A program made the translations under genes and the position numbers. Of a stretch of DNA of 64,000 nucleotides, positions 53,517 through 62,736 are shown in pieces. The notes beneath the pieces were generated by a model. That model was not told where the DNA came from. It saw nothing but the letters and a program-made list of their open reading frames with translations, and made no database searches. Source of the stretch: DASRDR01 sp963812945 [NCBI: uncultured Candidatus Rokubacteria bacterium] (lineage in GTDB: Bacteria > Methylomirabilota > Methylomirabilia > Rokubacteriales); assembly GCA_963812945.1 (NCBI GenBank), contig CAWEXD010000008.1:496001-560000 (forward strand), in the 5' to 3' direction. Position 1 is the stretch's first letter. Each line of letters begins with the position of its first letter.

Positions 53517-54080
53517 ATGCGGATCGTTGGGCTGCTGATCCTGTCCTTCCTGGCGCCCCCGTCGGTGGTCGCCGACGAGGCGCTGTGGACCGTCCTGCGC
53601 GGCGGCGGACAGATCGTGCTGATGCGTCACGCGACGACCACCCCGGGCGTTGGGGACCCGCCCGGCTTCCGGCTCGGCGAGTGCGCGACCCAGCGCAACC
53701 TGACCGACGCCGGCCGCGACGAGGCGCGCCGGGTCGGCGCCGCCTTCCGGGCCCGCGCCGTGCCCGTGGGGCGGGTGCTGTCGAGCCACTGGTGCCGCTG
53801 TCTCGAGACGGCGCGCCTCGCGTTCGATCGCGTGGAGCCCTGGGAGCCGCTCGACTCGGTCTTCGAGGACCGGGCCCGAGAGCCTGAGCGCACCCGCGCC
53901 GTGAGCCGCCTGGTGGGCGAGCGCCCGGTCGATGGCAACCTGGTCCTGGTCACGCATGGCGCGAACATCGCGGCGCTGACCGGCATAAACCCGGCGCCGG
54001 GCGAGTTCCTGGTGCTGAGCGCCGAGCCCGGCGGGCGGTTCCGCGTCGCGGGCCGCTTGGCGCCGGCGGCGCTCCCGTAG
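53517..54080 (+). CDS. Exported histidine phosphatase superfamily protein
   Basis: 187 aa. Signal peptide at residues 1-19. The phosphatase motif is VLMRHATTTP (Arg-His near residue 37), the second Arg is in SSHWCRCLETARLAF and the second His in LVTHGANIAAL; together these are the branch's catalytic set. The substrate is unknown. GAGGGGAGCGG precedes the ATG. It is followed after two bases by the DUF3500-type gene. Confidence 0.85.
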   Translation: MRIVGLLILSFLAPPSVVADEALWTVLRGGGQIVLMRHATTTPGVGDPPGFRLGECATQRNLTDAGRDEARRVGAAFRARAVPVGRVLSSHWCRCLETARLAFDRVEPWEPLDSVFEDRAREPERTRAVSRLVGERPVDGNLVLVTHGANIAALTGINPAPGEFLVLSAEPGGRFRVAGRLAPAALP

Positions 54081-54082
54081 CC

Positions 54083-55168
54083 ATGACCGCCCGGTTCGGC
54101 CGCCGCCGACTGCTCCACGGGCTCGCCGCCGCGGCGGCGGCCACGGCGGCCAGCCGACCCGCGTGGCTCCGCGCCGAGGAAGGCGCTCGCGAGGCCATGA
54201 CGCGAGCCGCACTCGCCTTCCTGGCGACCCTCGATTCTCGCCGGGCGCCGCAGGCCACGTTCCCCTTCGGGCACGCCGAGCGCCTGAACTGGCACTACGT
54301 GCCCCGGCGGCGGGAGGGCCTGCCGCTCAAGGACATGACGGCCGATGCCCGCGCCGCCGCGCACGCGCTCCTCCAGGCGGGGCTGTCCGCGGCCGGCTAC
54401 GCGAAGGCGAAGGACGTCATCCGGCTGGAAGGCGTGCTCCGGCAGCTGGAGACCTTCGGAGGCTTCATGCGAGACCCCGACAACTACGCGCTCACCGTCT
54501 TCGGAGCTCCGGGGCCGGGTGCCCCATGGGGGTGGCGGTTCGAGGGCCATCATCTGTCCCTCAACTTCACGGTCGTGCCGGGCCGGGCCGTCGCCGTGAC
54601 CCCCGCGTTCCTCGGCGCGAACCCGGCCGCGGTCCGGTCGGGCCCCCTCCAGGGGGTCCGCGCGCTCCAGGCCGAGCAGGACCTCGGGCTGGCGCTCGTC
54701 CGGGGGCTCGATGCGGCGCAGCGCGCGCACGCGGTCATCGCCGGCGCATCGCTCGGGGACATCGTCAGCGGGCCGGGTCGCGGCGACGCCCTGAAGGTGC
54801 CCGCCGGCGTGCCGCTCGGCGACCTTGGCCAGGAGTCGCGCGGCCTCGCCGTGCGCCTCCTCGAGACCTATGCGCGCAACATGCGCAGCGATCTTGCGGA
54901 GAGCGAGCTACGGCGGATCCACGCGGCCGGGATCGAGCGCGTCCACTTCGCCTGGGCGGGGCCCATCGACCCCGCCGGACCCCACTACTACCGTCTCCAC
55001 GGGCCGACCATCCTGATCGAGTACGACAACACACAGAACGACGCGAACCACATCCACTCGGTCTGGCACGACCCCCGGAACGACTTCGGCGCGGACCTCC
55101 TCCGCGCTCACTACCGGACCGGGCACCGCCACCACGCCGCGGCGCCGCCCGGGCCCCCGGGAGAGTGA
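54083..55168 (+). CDS. DUF3500-family Tat-exported protein
   Basis: 361 aa. An N-terminal twin-arginine signal (FGRRRLLHGLAAAAAATAAS) is followed by the family's conserved region: RLNWHYVPRRREGLPLKDM, FRDPD-like GGFMRDPDNYALTVFG, WGWRFEGHHLSLNFTVV and the C-terminal GPTILIEYDNTQNDANHIHS. His and Asp residues in EGHH and NHIHSVWHDP suggest a metal site. The function of DUF3500 proteins is not known to me. It is likely co-transcribed with the phosphatase gene. Confidence 0.88.
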   Translation: MTARFGRRRLLHGLAAAAAATAASRPAWLRAEEGAREAMTRAALAFLATLDSRRAPQATFPFGHAERLNWHYVPRRREGLPLKDMTADARAAAHALLQAGLSAAGYAKAKDVIRLEGVLRQLETFGGFMRDPDNYALTVFGAPGPGAPWGWRFEGHHLSLNFTVVPGRAVAVTPAFLGANPAAVRSGPLQGVRALQAEQDLGLALVRGLDAAQRAHAVIAGASLGDIVSGPGRGDALKVPAGVPLGDLGQESRGLAVRLLETYARNMRSDLAESELRRIHAAGIERVHFAWAGPIDPAGPHYYRLHGPTILIEYDNTQNDANHIHSVWHDPRNDFGADLLRAHYRTGHRHHAAAPPGPPGE

Positions 55169-55251
55169 CGCCGAAGCCGACGGGCCCCGGCGCCGCGCCC
55201 ACCTCCGCGATCGGCTGACGGCGAGGGTCCGGCGGAGAGTCGGCGGCGGTC

Positions 55252-55716
55252 TCAGGGCCCGGCCGTGTGGGACCGGGAGCCGCGGGGCCGGACGACGACC
55301 AGAGTCAGGAGCTGGGCAATCAGCAGGCGGAGGTGCGTGGCCTCCGCGCCGGTCTCGAAGATCAGGAGCACCTCGTCGAGCAGGATGAACGTGGCCCAGA
55401 GCCCGAGGCCCGCGACGAAGGCCGGGCCAAGCCATCGGCCGTCCGGCTCCCGGGCCGCCCACCAGAAGAGGACCGCGGCGAGCATCTCCCACGCGATGAC
55501 GCCCCCCAGAAGCACCAGGTTGAGCCAGGCCGGGGCGCCGAACTTGCCCGTGCTGGCCGCGATGAACGCGAGGTTGCCGGAGACCCAGCGCCAGCCTGGC
55601 GGGAGGAGACGGAGGCCTCCGAGAAGATCGGCCAGATTCGACAGCGCGACGATGCCGAAGTAGAGCGCCCAGAATCCGAGGAGCCCTGGGCCAAGGAGCC
55701 GCAGCGAGCCCTTCAT
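55252..55716 (-). CDS. Small integral membrane protein
   Basis: 154 aa with four hydrophobic segments (residues about 7-30, 62-85, 95-117, 130-143), a Gly/Leu-rich N-terminus LLGPGLLGFWALYFGIVALS and a basic C-terminus. It resembles small DoxX-type or uncharacterised four-helix proteins but shows no motif I can name. ATG 55716 begins the first helix. Confidence 0.65.
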   Translation of the reverse strand: MKGSLRLLGPGLLGFWALYFGIVALSNLADLLGGLRLLPPGWRWVSGNLAFIAASTGKFGAPAWLNLVLLGGVIAWEMLAAVLFWWAAREPDGRWLGPAFVAGLGLWATFILLDEVLLIFETGAEATHLRLLIAQLLTLVVVRPRGSRSHTAGP

Positions 55717-55875
55717 CGGCGAGATTGTACGGCGAGCATTACCCGCGCGCATCACCCGGCAGCGACCATGACCATGAGCCAACCGGCTCGCTTGGCCGGA
55801 CGCGCCCTTGACACGGTCATGCTCCGCCGCGCACCATCGAGTCGGTCGGTCGCTGCGCGACTGTCAGGCGATTCG

Positions 55876-57315
55876 ATGAAGCAGACCCTCGAGCGTGAGC
55901 TGAAGCTCGACGTCGGGCCGGGCTTCCGCCTGCCCCGGCTTCCTGGCCGGCCGTTCTCCCCGCGCGTCTTCGTCTCGCGGTACCACGACACGCCCGACCA
56001 TCGCCTGGCCCGCGCGGGTGTCACCGTGCGCTGCCGCACGGAGGGGCGGCGGCACCGCTGGCAGGTGAAGCTCCCGCGGGGGGCGGCCCGCCTCGAGCTC
56101 GAGCTGTCCGGCTCGCCGGCCCGGCCCCCGAACGACCTCGGGCGCCTGCTCACGGCCTACACCCGCGGTGCCGATCTCGTGCCGATCGCCGCGCTCCGCA
56201 CACGGCGATCGGGCGTCCTGGTGCGCGAGCGCGGGAAGCCCGTCGCCGAGGTGGTGCTGGACTCGGTCGCCGTTCTCGACGGACGGAAGGTCAAGCGACG
56301 CTTCCGCGAGCTGGAGATCGAGCTCGTCGGCGGCGCCGATCCGGAGATCCTCGAGCGTCTCGGCGACATGCTCCGGGCCCGTGGCGCCACCGTGAGCGAC
56401 GGGATCCCGAAGGTCTTCCGGGCCCTGGGCCTCGATGTCTCCGTCGAGCCCAAGTCCGTCGAGCAGCCGGCGACGTCGCTCGGGCGCGTGCTGGCCATGA
56501 TGCGGGCTCAGCTCGAGGCCATCCGCACGCACGATCCCGGCACGCGGCTCGGCAGCGATCCGGAGGAGCTCCACCAGATGCGCGTGGCCACGCGACGTCT
56601 CAGGGCGATTCTGCGGACCGCTCGGCAGATGTTTGCGCCCGGACCCCTCGAGACGCTCCGGGAGGAGCTGGCGTGGCTCGGCGCGACGCTCGGCGGCCGG
56701 CGAGACCTCGACGTCATGCGCGAGCACCTCCGGGAGGAGCTGGCGACCCTCGATCCGGCCGATCAACCGGCGGGCCTCGGCCTCCTCCGGCGGCTGGAGC
56801 GCGAGCGGGTCCGCGCCCGCCACGGCCTCCTGGCCGGCCTCGACAGCCCCCGCTACCTCCTCCTCCTCGACCGGATCGAGGAGACCATCGCGGAGCCCCC
56901 CGTCTTGGACGCCGACGTCTCGCTGAGCGACGTGGCCGCCGGCGCGTTTCGGAAGCTGCGCCGCGCGGTGAAGGCGCTGCCGGAGATGCCAACCGACGCC
57001 GATCTCCACGGGGTGCGGATCAAGGCCAAGCGGGCGCGATACGCGGCGGAGCTGGCGGCCCCGTTGGCGGGCCGGCCCGTCGAGCGCTTCGTGGACCGGG
57101 TCAAGAAGCTCCAGGACACCTTGGGCGAGCACCAGGACGCGGTGGTGGCGGAGGCGCGCCTCCGCGCGCTGGCCGGTAAGGCCGCCGGCCGCCGGGCCGG
57201 CTTCGTGGCCGGCCTCCTCGCCGAGCGGCAGCGCGCCAGGCGCCTGGCCGCTCGCGCCGCCTTCGCGGAGACTTGGCCCAAGGTCCAGCGGCGGGGCCGC
57301 AAGGCATGGAGCTGA
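55876..57315 (+). CDS. CYTH-CHAD domain protein
   Basis: 479 aa. The N-terminal CYTH domain (about residues 1-200) has the ExExK signature in LERELKLDV; charged strands (VTVRCRTEGRRHRWQVKLPR) form the tunnel. The C-terminal CHAD domain (about 215-479) is helical with conserved His/Arg/Lys (LHQMRVATRRLRAILRTA, LHGVRIKAKRARYAAELA, KLQDTLGEHQDAVVAE). CYTH-CHAD proteins bind polyphosphate and may hydrolyse triphosphates; the CHAD targets granules. The start is chosen at the first CYTH residues. Confidence 0.92.
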   Translation: MKQTLERELKLDVGPGFRLPRLPGRPFSPRVFVSRYHDTPDHRLARAGVTVRCRTEGRRHRWQVKLPRGAARLELELSGSPARPPNDLGRLLTAYTRGADLVPIAALRTRRSGVLVRERGKPVAEVVLDSVAVLDGRKVKRRFRELEIELVGGADPEILERLGDMLRARGATVSDGIPKVFRALGLDVSVEPKSVEQPATSLGRVLAMMRAQLEAIRTHDPGTRLGSDPEELHQMRVATRRLRAILRTARQMFAPGPLETLREELAWLGATLGGRRDLDVMREHLREELATLDPADQPAGLGLLRRLERERVRARHGLLAGLDSPRYLLLLDRIEETIAEPPVLDADVSLSDVAAGAFRKLRRAVKALPEMPTDADLHGVRIKAKRARYAAELAAPLAGRPVERFVDRVKKLQDTLGEHQDAVVAEARLRALAGKAAGRRAGFVAGLLAERQRARRLAARAAFAETWPKVQRRGRKAWS

Positions 57316-57351
57316 GGGAGCTCGTGTAACGCCCGGACGAAGGGGGGGCCA

Positions 57352-57909
57352 ATGCTCCGGACACTGGCACAGAACTGGTGGGCGGTCGTCCTGCGTGGCC
57401 TGTGCGCCGTGCTCTTCGGCGTGTTCGCCTTCGCGTGGCCCGGGGTCACGCTGGCCGTCCTGGTCCTCCTCTACGGCGCCTACGCCCTGGTCGAGGGCGT
57501 GCTGGCCGTGGCCTGGGCGCTGGTGGGACGCCGGGCGGGGCCCTTCCCGTGGGGCGTACTCCTGGCCGGGCTGGCGGGAGTCACGATCGGCGTCGTGACC
57601 TTCATGTCCCCGGCGCTGACGGCGCTCGCGCTGCTCTACCTGATCGCGGCGTGGGCCATCATCCGGGGCGTGTTCGAGATCATCGCGGCGATACAGCTCC
57701 GCAAGGAGATCGACAACGAGTGGCTCCTCGGGCTGAGCGGCGCTCTTTCCGTCGGCCTGGGGATCCTGCTGATGGCCGCTCCCGGCGCCGGCGCCCTCGC
57801 CGTGCTGTGGTGGATCGGCGCGTTCGCCATCGTGTTCGGCATCCTGGAGATCATTCTCGGCTTCCGCCTGAAGGGCGTGAAGGAGCGGCTCGAGCCTCGG
57901 CGCGCGTAA
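57352..57909 (+). CDS. HdeD-family (DUF308) membrane protein
   Basis: 185 aa with six membrane helices; the repeated pattern W-x-V-x-L-R-G-L-C/A-x-V-L-F-G at the N-terminus (WWAVVLRGLCAVLFGVFAF) and GALSVGLGILLMAAPGAGAL in the third repeat match HdeD-type acid-resistance membrane proteins. It acts in the inner membrane; the function is unknown outside acid stress. GAAGGGGGG lies near the ATG. 36 bases after the CYTH-CHAD stop. Confidence 0.88.
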   Translation: MLRTLAQNWWAVVLRGLCAVLFGVFAFAWPGVTLAVLVLLYGAYALVEGVLAVAWALVGRRAGPFPWGVLLAGLAGVTIGVVTFMSPALTALALLYLIAAWAIIRGVFEIIAAIQLRKEIDNEWLLGLSGALSVGLGILLMAAPGAGALAVLWWIGAFAIVFGILEIILGFRLKGVKERLEPRRA

Positions 57910-57990
57910 CACCGGCGCCGGCGACAGTCGAAGCGAGCGGGCGCAGAGGGATGGCCCGGACCTTGTCCCGGGCAGGGCGGGTCCGGCCGC

Positions 57991-59463
57991 TCAGCGGGGC
58001 GCCTGTATCGCCTTCTCCACCTCGGCCTGGCGCTCTGCCGCGATCCGGTAGGCTACGTAGTACTTGTAGATGTTGCCGACGTACTGGACCGTCTCCCGGC
58101 CGATCACCTTCGCGGCGACGTGCTCCACGTTGCCGAACCACACGTTGGGGTCGAGCCCCTCGCGGGCCGCCTGTTTCCGCATCTTGGTGACTTTCGCCGG
58201 CCCGGCGTTGTAGGCCGCGAACGCGAACAGGGTCCGGTTGGTCTGGTCCATGCCGGGCTCGTTGAAGTACCGATCGGTCATGAATCTGAGGTACTTCACC
58301 CCGGCGTGGATGTTGTTGTCGACCTTCGTCACGTCCGGGATCCCGACCACGGGATCTCGCGCCGTCGTCGGGAGCACCTGCATCACACCGACCGCGCCGG
58401 CCTTGCTGCGCACGCTCTGGTCGAGCCGCGATTCCTGGTAGGCCTGGGCGCTGATCATCAGGTAGTCGAACCGGTATTGCCCCGCGTACCGCTTGAACAG
58501 CTCGACCATCTGCTGGAACTTCTGAAGCTCCGCGTCCGACGTGGCGTTCTTCACGTACTTGACGCTCCCGAGATACTTCTTGAGGAGCATGTTTCCGGCG
58601 AGGGTACCCTCCCGGCTCGTGCCCACGAACCCGTCGATCATCTGGCGGAGCTTCGGGCTGCCCTTCCGCACCGCCCACGCGATCTCGCCACCCGTGTTGA
58701 CGGCCAGGTCGGTCCGGACCTTGATGCCGTCGAAGATCTGGGCCCAGAACTGCGCCTTGTGGCTGTCCACCACGGCCATCGGGAGGAGCCCGGCATTGAC
58801 CATCTCGAGGAGGTCCTCGTCCTCCAGGTTCTCGTCGGCCGGCCGCACCCGGATCTCCGGCTTGCCGGCCTGCCGGAACGCGGCGTTCAGGCGTCCCAGG
58901 CTCTCGTAGTAACTGCTGGAAGGGCGGACGTGGATCTCCTTCCCGCCGAGGTCGTCAAGGCTCTGGAGGGTCGGGGCGGTCGGCCCGGTGACGATCAGCT
59001 CGCTCACGTCCGTGAGGAAGGGCGCGGAGAAGTCCACCTGATTCCGCCGCTCGGGCGTGACGGTCAGATTGGCGGCGGCGATGTCGCCCCGGCCGCTCAA
59101 GAGCCCGGGGAGGAGCTGGTCCCGGCGAACCGGGACGATGACCACGCGCACCTTGACGGTCTTGCGCCCGAGCTTCTGGTTGACGTGACGCTCGAACGCC
59201 TGGAGCGCGTCGTAGGTGATTCCGCGCTGCCGGCCGCGGTCGATGAAGTAGAGCGTCTTGCTGTAGACGACCAGCGCCCGGATCTGGCCCCGCTTGGCCA
59301 TCCCGTCGAGGTCGCCCTTCCACACGCCGGGGACGGGCAGGGCCGTCACGGGCTTGTCGGCAGCCCGGGCGTCCGGCGAGGCGACCGCGGCGCCGAGCAG
59401 GACGATCAGCGCCAGGAGCCCCAGGAGCCGCCGTCCCACGGCGTTCCGTCCGCAACGGCCCAT
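57991..59463 (-). CDS. MltF-like lytic murein transglycosylase
   Basis: 490 aa. A signal peptide is followed by a solute-binding (SBP_bac_3) domain (about residues 50-290: ALVVYSKTLYFIDRGRQRG, GRGDIAAANLTVTPERR) and an SLT lysozyme-like domain (about 325-470) with catalytic Glu in SAQAYQESRLDQSVRS and GVMQVLPTTA, AFAAYNAGPAKV. This is the MltF architecture: peptidoglycan cleavage controlled by a muropeptide-binding domain. No lipobox is seen, so it is probably periplasmic. The downstream gap to HdeD is 81 bases. Confidence 0.93.
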   Translation of the reverse strand: MGRCGRNAVGRRLLGLLALIVLLGAAVASPDARAADKPVTALPVPGVWKGDLDGMAKRGQIRALVVYSKTLYFIDRGRQRGITYDALQAFERHVNQKLGRKTVKVRVVIVPVRRDQLLPGLLSGRGDIAAANLTVTPERRNQVDFSAPFLTDVSELIVTGPTAPTLQSLDDLGGKEIHVRPSSSYYESLGRLNAAFRQAGKPEIRVRPADENLEDEDLLEMVNAGLLPMAVVDSHKAQFWAQIFDGIKVRTDLAVNTGGEIAWAVRKGSPKLRQMIDGFVGTSREGTLAGNMLLKKYLGSVKYVKNATSDAELQKFQQMVELFKRYAGQYRFDYLMISAQAYQESRLDQSVRSKAGAVGVMQVLPTTARDPVVGIPDVTKVDNNIHAGVKYLRFMTDRYFNEPGMDQTNRTLFAFAAYNAGPAKVTKMRKQAAREGLDPNVWFGNVEHVAAKVIGRETVQYVGNIYKYYVAYRIAAERQAEVEKAIQAPR

Positions 59464-59467
59464 CGCC

Positions 59468-59875
59468 CTAGTCCCCGGGCCTGCTGTTCATGCGCGAGCG
59501 GGTCACGTGGAGCTGGAACTCGGCTTCCCGGCCCGTCTCCGCGAGCGCCACCTCGAAGGGGGTCGGCCCCGGGGCGAACCCCGGGCGCACCATCCTCGAG
59601 CCTCGGCTCACGATCCGCCCCTCGCGGTCGAGGCCGTAGAGGTCGAGCGTCGCGTCCCACTGGGTGCCTGTCGAGGGCTCGGCGAGCCCCACGGCGCGCG
59701 CGGTCCCGGCCTCCCGCTGAAGGGCCCATCGAAGCGTGAGGAAGTCCTGTCGCGTGACGTTCGGGAGCGTCGACGGCACTTCGATCTGAGACCCTCCCGC
59801 GCACCCCGCGCCGGACAGGGCCAGAGCCAGGACGAGACCCGTCCACCCGCGCATTCGACCGTTCGACCGGACCAT
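59468..59875 (-). CDS. Small lipoprotein of unknown function
   Basis: 135 aa. A signal peptide with lipobox L-S-G-A-G-C (Cys near residue 25) is followed by a strand-rich domain (LTLRWALQREAGTARAVGLA, ATLDLYGLDREGRIVS). It could form a periplasmic fold anchored to a membrane. Its stop is only four bases before the MltF start, so the two are likely co-transcribed. Confidence 0.8.
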   Translation of the reverse strand: MVRSNGRMRGWTGLVLALALSGAGCAGGSQIEVPSTLPNVTRQDFLTLRWALQREAGTARAVGLAEPSTGTQWDATLDLYGLDREGRIVSRGSRMVRPGFAPGPTPFEVALAETGREAEFQLHVTRSRMNSRPGD

Positions 59876-59941
59876 GCGGCACCTCCTGCGAATCGATCAG
59901 GGCGGGCCGTCCGGGCACTGGTCCCGTACCCTCGCCCCATG

Positions 59942-61318
59942 TCAGTGTACCGTCCGGACCGCCCGGAGGGCCTGGTCTGCAGCCGCCAGGAGCCGGTCGA
60001 TCTCGCCGCGGTCGACGTGACTGTTCGTCATGCCGTACGCCCAGCGGTAGCGGCCCTGGTCCAGTACCGCCTCGAGCGCGACGTCAGCGATCCGGTCGAG
60101 ATCCTCCGTCGGGGGAAGATAGCCGAGGTAGTCGTTGCAGTAGCCGAGGACCAGCGTCGACGGGAACGGGCTCCGCTCCCGGAGGGCGCGTCCCGGACCG
60201 CTGAAGAGCTCGAACGGCATCCCCACGATGGCCGTGTCGCCGATCGCCAGCGCCTGCACCTCAGCCTCGACCGGGACGTCCCGGCGGCGCTGCATGTCGC
60301 GGTACATGGCGACGGCGCCCCGCTGATAGTGGAGCGGGAACCGCTGAGCGGACGTCGCGGTGTGAACGCCGTCGGGCCAGGCCTCCGGGTACGCCGCCTC
60401 GGCCTCGCCAGCGAGCCGGCGCTCCACGCGATCCAGATCGGACTCGGGCCACGGCAGGCGCCGCCGGCGGAGCGACACCATCCGGCTCTCCACGCCTAGG
60501 TCGATCTCGCTCGCGGCCACGATCGTGGGTAGGACGCGGCGTACCTCGGCCGCGATCCCCAGGCCGACCCGGTCGCGGGCAGGGAAGCCGTGCGGGACCG
60601 GGGCCTCGTTCCCGAACCAGTAGTCGAGCGGCGCCAGGTCTCCGGCGCACGCCTGGAAGTAGAGGCACTGGGCTCCGGGGTGGGCCCGCTCGACCGCGGC
60701 TCTGAGCGCCTGGGGGAAGTCGGCGTTCCACTCGAGCGTCTGGCCGCCGACGCAGGTGCCGTGGCACGCGAATCCGACGACGATCGCGATCGGCCCATCG
60801 TCGCCGTCGACGCGGAGCACGGACACGGCGTCGTCGACCGGGCGCCGCGGGTCCACGCGATTGACGGAGATTCCCGATGCCCGGCCCGCACCGCTGCCCA
60901 CGGCCGCCGGCTGCCGGCGGGCGTCCGCCCCGTAGACGGCCCCGGCCAGGAGATCCGGCAGCGCGCCGGCGTATCCCTCGAGGCCGGCGGTGCGCACGGC
61001 GGCCCGCACGCTGTCCGGCTCGAGCAGGACGGGGGCGCTGTGGTTGTGGGAGGCATTCAGGATCACGGCCTCGGGCGGGATTCCGGTCAGCGCCGCGATG
61101 CGCCGCCGCGCGGCCTGGGCGATGTGCCGGGGCATCCAGAGGAGATCCGTGGCGACGAGCGCGATCCGGCGGACTCCGTCGTCGAGCACGAGGGCCTGGG
61201 CGAGCAGCGGGTCCTTGACGCCGTCGGCACGGCCGGTCCGGAGCCGCCACGCCCCGGGCTCGACCCCGAGGGGCGGGGTGATGTCGACACGACAGACGCC
61301 CGCCCGGAGACGGCCCAT
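59942..61318 (-). CDS. Neutral/alkaline ceramidase-like amidohydrolase
   Basis: 458 aa. The N-terminal domain has the family hallmark: GVCRVDITPPLG, IALVATDLLWMP, ILNASHNHSAPVLL (metal-binding His pair), VVGFACHGTCVGGQ and ADFPQALRAAVE. It lacks a signal peptide, unlike many ceramidases, so it may act on another amide inside the cell. The C-terminus is shorter than in full ceramidases. GGGAGGAG precedes the ATG. It is divergent from the FAD-oxidoreductase cluster with shared operator-like repeats between them. Confidence 0.8.
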   Translation of the reverse strand: MGRLRAGVCRVDITPPLGVEPGAWRLRTGRADGVKDPLLAQALVLDDGVRRIALVATDLLWMPRHIAQAARRRIAALTGIPPEAVILNASHNHSAPVLLEPDSVRAAVRTAGLEGYAGALPDLLAGAVYGADARRQPAAVGSGAGRASGISVNRVDPRRPVDDAVSVLRVDGDDGPIAIVVGFACHGTCVGGQTLEWNADFPQALRAAVERAHPGAQCLYFQACAGDLAPLDYWFGNEAPVPHGFPARDRVGLGIAAEVRRVLPTIVAASEIDLGVESRMVSLRRRRLPWPESDLDRVERRLAGEAEAAYPEAWPDGVHTATSAQRFPLHYQRGAVAMYRDMQRRRDVPVEAEVQALAIGDTAIVGMPFELFSGPGRALRERSPFPSTLVLGYCNDYLGYLPPTEDLDRIADVALEAVLDQGRYRWAYGMTNSHVDRGEIDRLLAAADQALRAVRTVH

Positions 61319-61334
61319 GCGCGACTCTCCTCCC

Positions 61335-61384
61335 GGAACCAGCGCGCCGGTTCCTCGTGTCCGTGGAACGAGCGCGCCGGCTCG
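61335..61384. promoter_or_regulatory. Two tandem palindromic 20-base boxes (operator candidates)
   Basis: GGAACCAGCGCGCCGGTTCC (61335-61354) and GGAACGAGCGCGCCGGCTCG (61365-61384) match at 17 of 20 positions; starts are 30 bases apart, about three helical turns. Each is near-palindromic. They lie between the divergent ceramidase-like and FAD-oxidoreductase genes, close to the ceramidase start, as expected for a shared regulator site. Confidence 0.5.
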
Positions 61385-61407
61385 CCGCGCGCTCCTCTCG
61401 CCTCTGC

Positions 61408-61413
61408 TATCCT
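61408..61413 (+). promoter_or_regulatory. Possible -10 element (TATCCT)
   Basis: TATCCT in GCTATCCTACTGG, about 85 bases upstream of the FAD-oxidoreductase ATG and next to the tandem boxes. No -35 is clear. Confidence 0.25.
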
Positions 61414-61494
61414 ACTGGCTCGCGGGCCCTGGGGCGATCATTCGCGGAACGGTCCGGCTCAGCCGGAGCTCGGCCTGGAAGGAGCCAGATCCGC

Positions 61495-62703
61495 ATGGCA
61501 GACGTGCCGCGCACGGCCGACGTCGTCGTCGTCGGGGGCGGAGTCCATGGAGCGAGCGTTGCCTACCACCTCGCTCGGCGGCGCGCCGGCCGCGTAGTGC
61601 TGGTCGAGCGCCGCTTCCTCGCCTCGGGCCCCACGGGCCGGTCCTCGGCCCTGGTCCGCCGGTTCTACGCGATGGACTTCCTCACCCGGACCGGCAACGC
61701 CTCGGCGCACCTCTTCCAGCGATGGGCGGAGGCAATCGGCGGCGGCGACCCGGGATTCCGCCAGGTGGGCATCCTGTGGCTCGCGGCGGCCGATCGCGCG
61801 GCGAACCTGGAGGCGAACGTGCGGCGCGCGCAGGGGCTCGGCGCGCGCGTCGACCTTCTGACCCCGGGGGAGGTGCAGGCCCTGGTCCCGGCGATGGCGG
61901 TCGACGACATCGCGGTGGCCGCGCACGAGCCGGAGTCGGGCTACGCCGATGCCTCCTCGACGACGAACGCGCTCGCCGCACGGGCGCGGGAGCTCGGCGC
62001 CACGATCGTCCAGCACGTCGCGGTCGAGGCCCTCCTCACGGGTGGCGGCCGCGTGACCGGTGTCCGCACCGAGGCGGGCGAGATCCACGCGCCGGCCGTC
62101 GTCGTCTGCGCGGGGCTCTGGGCGCCCGGGCTCCTGGCGCCGCTCGGGATCCCGGTGCCGATCGCCCCCAAGCGCCACCAGATGTGCTTCTTCCGGCGCC
62201 CCCCGGGCTTCGACGGGCATCCCGGCATGATCGATCGCCCGAGCGGGACCTACATGCGACCGGAGACCGGCAACCTGACGATCCACGGCGTCTCCACCTA
62301 CCACGAGGTGGTCGATCCCGACCACTACAACGAGGGCGCCGATCCGGAGGAGGTCGCGCGAAACGCCGAGCTGATCGCGCGGCGCTTCCCGGTCATGGAG
62401 CACGGCCTGTCGATGGGCGGGTACTCCGGCGTGTACGACGTCACGCCGGACCACGAGCCCATCCTCGGCCCGATCCCGGAGCTCGCCGGGCTCCACGCCG
62501 ACTTCGGCTGGAGCGGCCATGGCTTCAAGCACTCGCCGGCGATCGGCGACATCATGGCCCAGGTCGTGCTCGAGGGACGGGCTGACGGCTGGGACCTCCA
62601 GCCCTTCCGGTGGTCCCGCTTCCAGGAGGGGGACCTCCTGCCGCCGGCGTCGGCGACCGACCCCCCGCACCCGAAGCTTCACGCCGCCGTGGCGCGCCCG
62701 TAG
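61495..62703 (+). CDS. DAO/sarcosine-oxidase-family FAD-dependent oxidoreductase
   Basis: 402 aa. FAD motif VVVVGGGVHGASVAYHLARR at the N-terminus, then VLVERRFLASGPTGRSSALV, and the C-terminal second FAD motif HADFGWSGHGFKHSPAIGDI. It oxidises a secondary amine or D-amino-acid-like substrate. It opens a cluster with two TPP-enzyme subunits and a second flavoprotein, so the four may act on one amino or keto acid. GGAAGGAG precedes the ATG. Confidence 0.87.
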   Translation: MADVPRTADVVVVGGGVHGASVAYHLARRRAGRVVLVERRFLASGPTGRSSALVRRFYAMDFLTRTGNASAHLFQRWAEAIGGGDPGFRQVGILWLAAADRAANLEANVRRAQGLGARVDLLTPGEVQALVPAMAVDDIAVAAHEPESGYADASSTTNALAARARELGATIVQHVAVEALLTGGGRVTGVRTEAGEIHAPAVVVCAGLWAPGLLAPLGIPVPIAPKRHQMCFFRRPPGFDGHPGMIDRPSGTYMRPETGNLTIHGVSTYHEVVDPDHYNEGADPEEVARNAELIARRFPVMEHGLSMGGYSGVYDVTPDHEPILGPIPELAGLHADFGWSGHGFKHSPAIGDIMAQVVLEGRADGWDLQPFRWSRFQEGDLLPPASATDPPHPKLHAAVARP

Positions 62704-62736
62704 GCCTGCCACGAGCGCCGCAGCGGGCCGGCTAGG

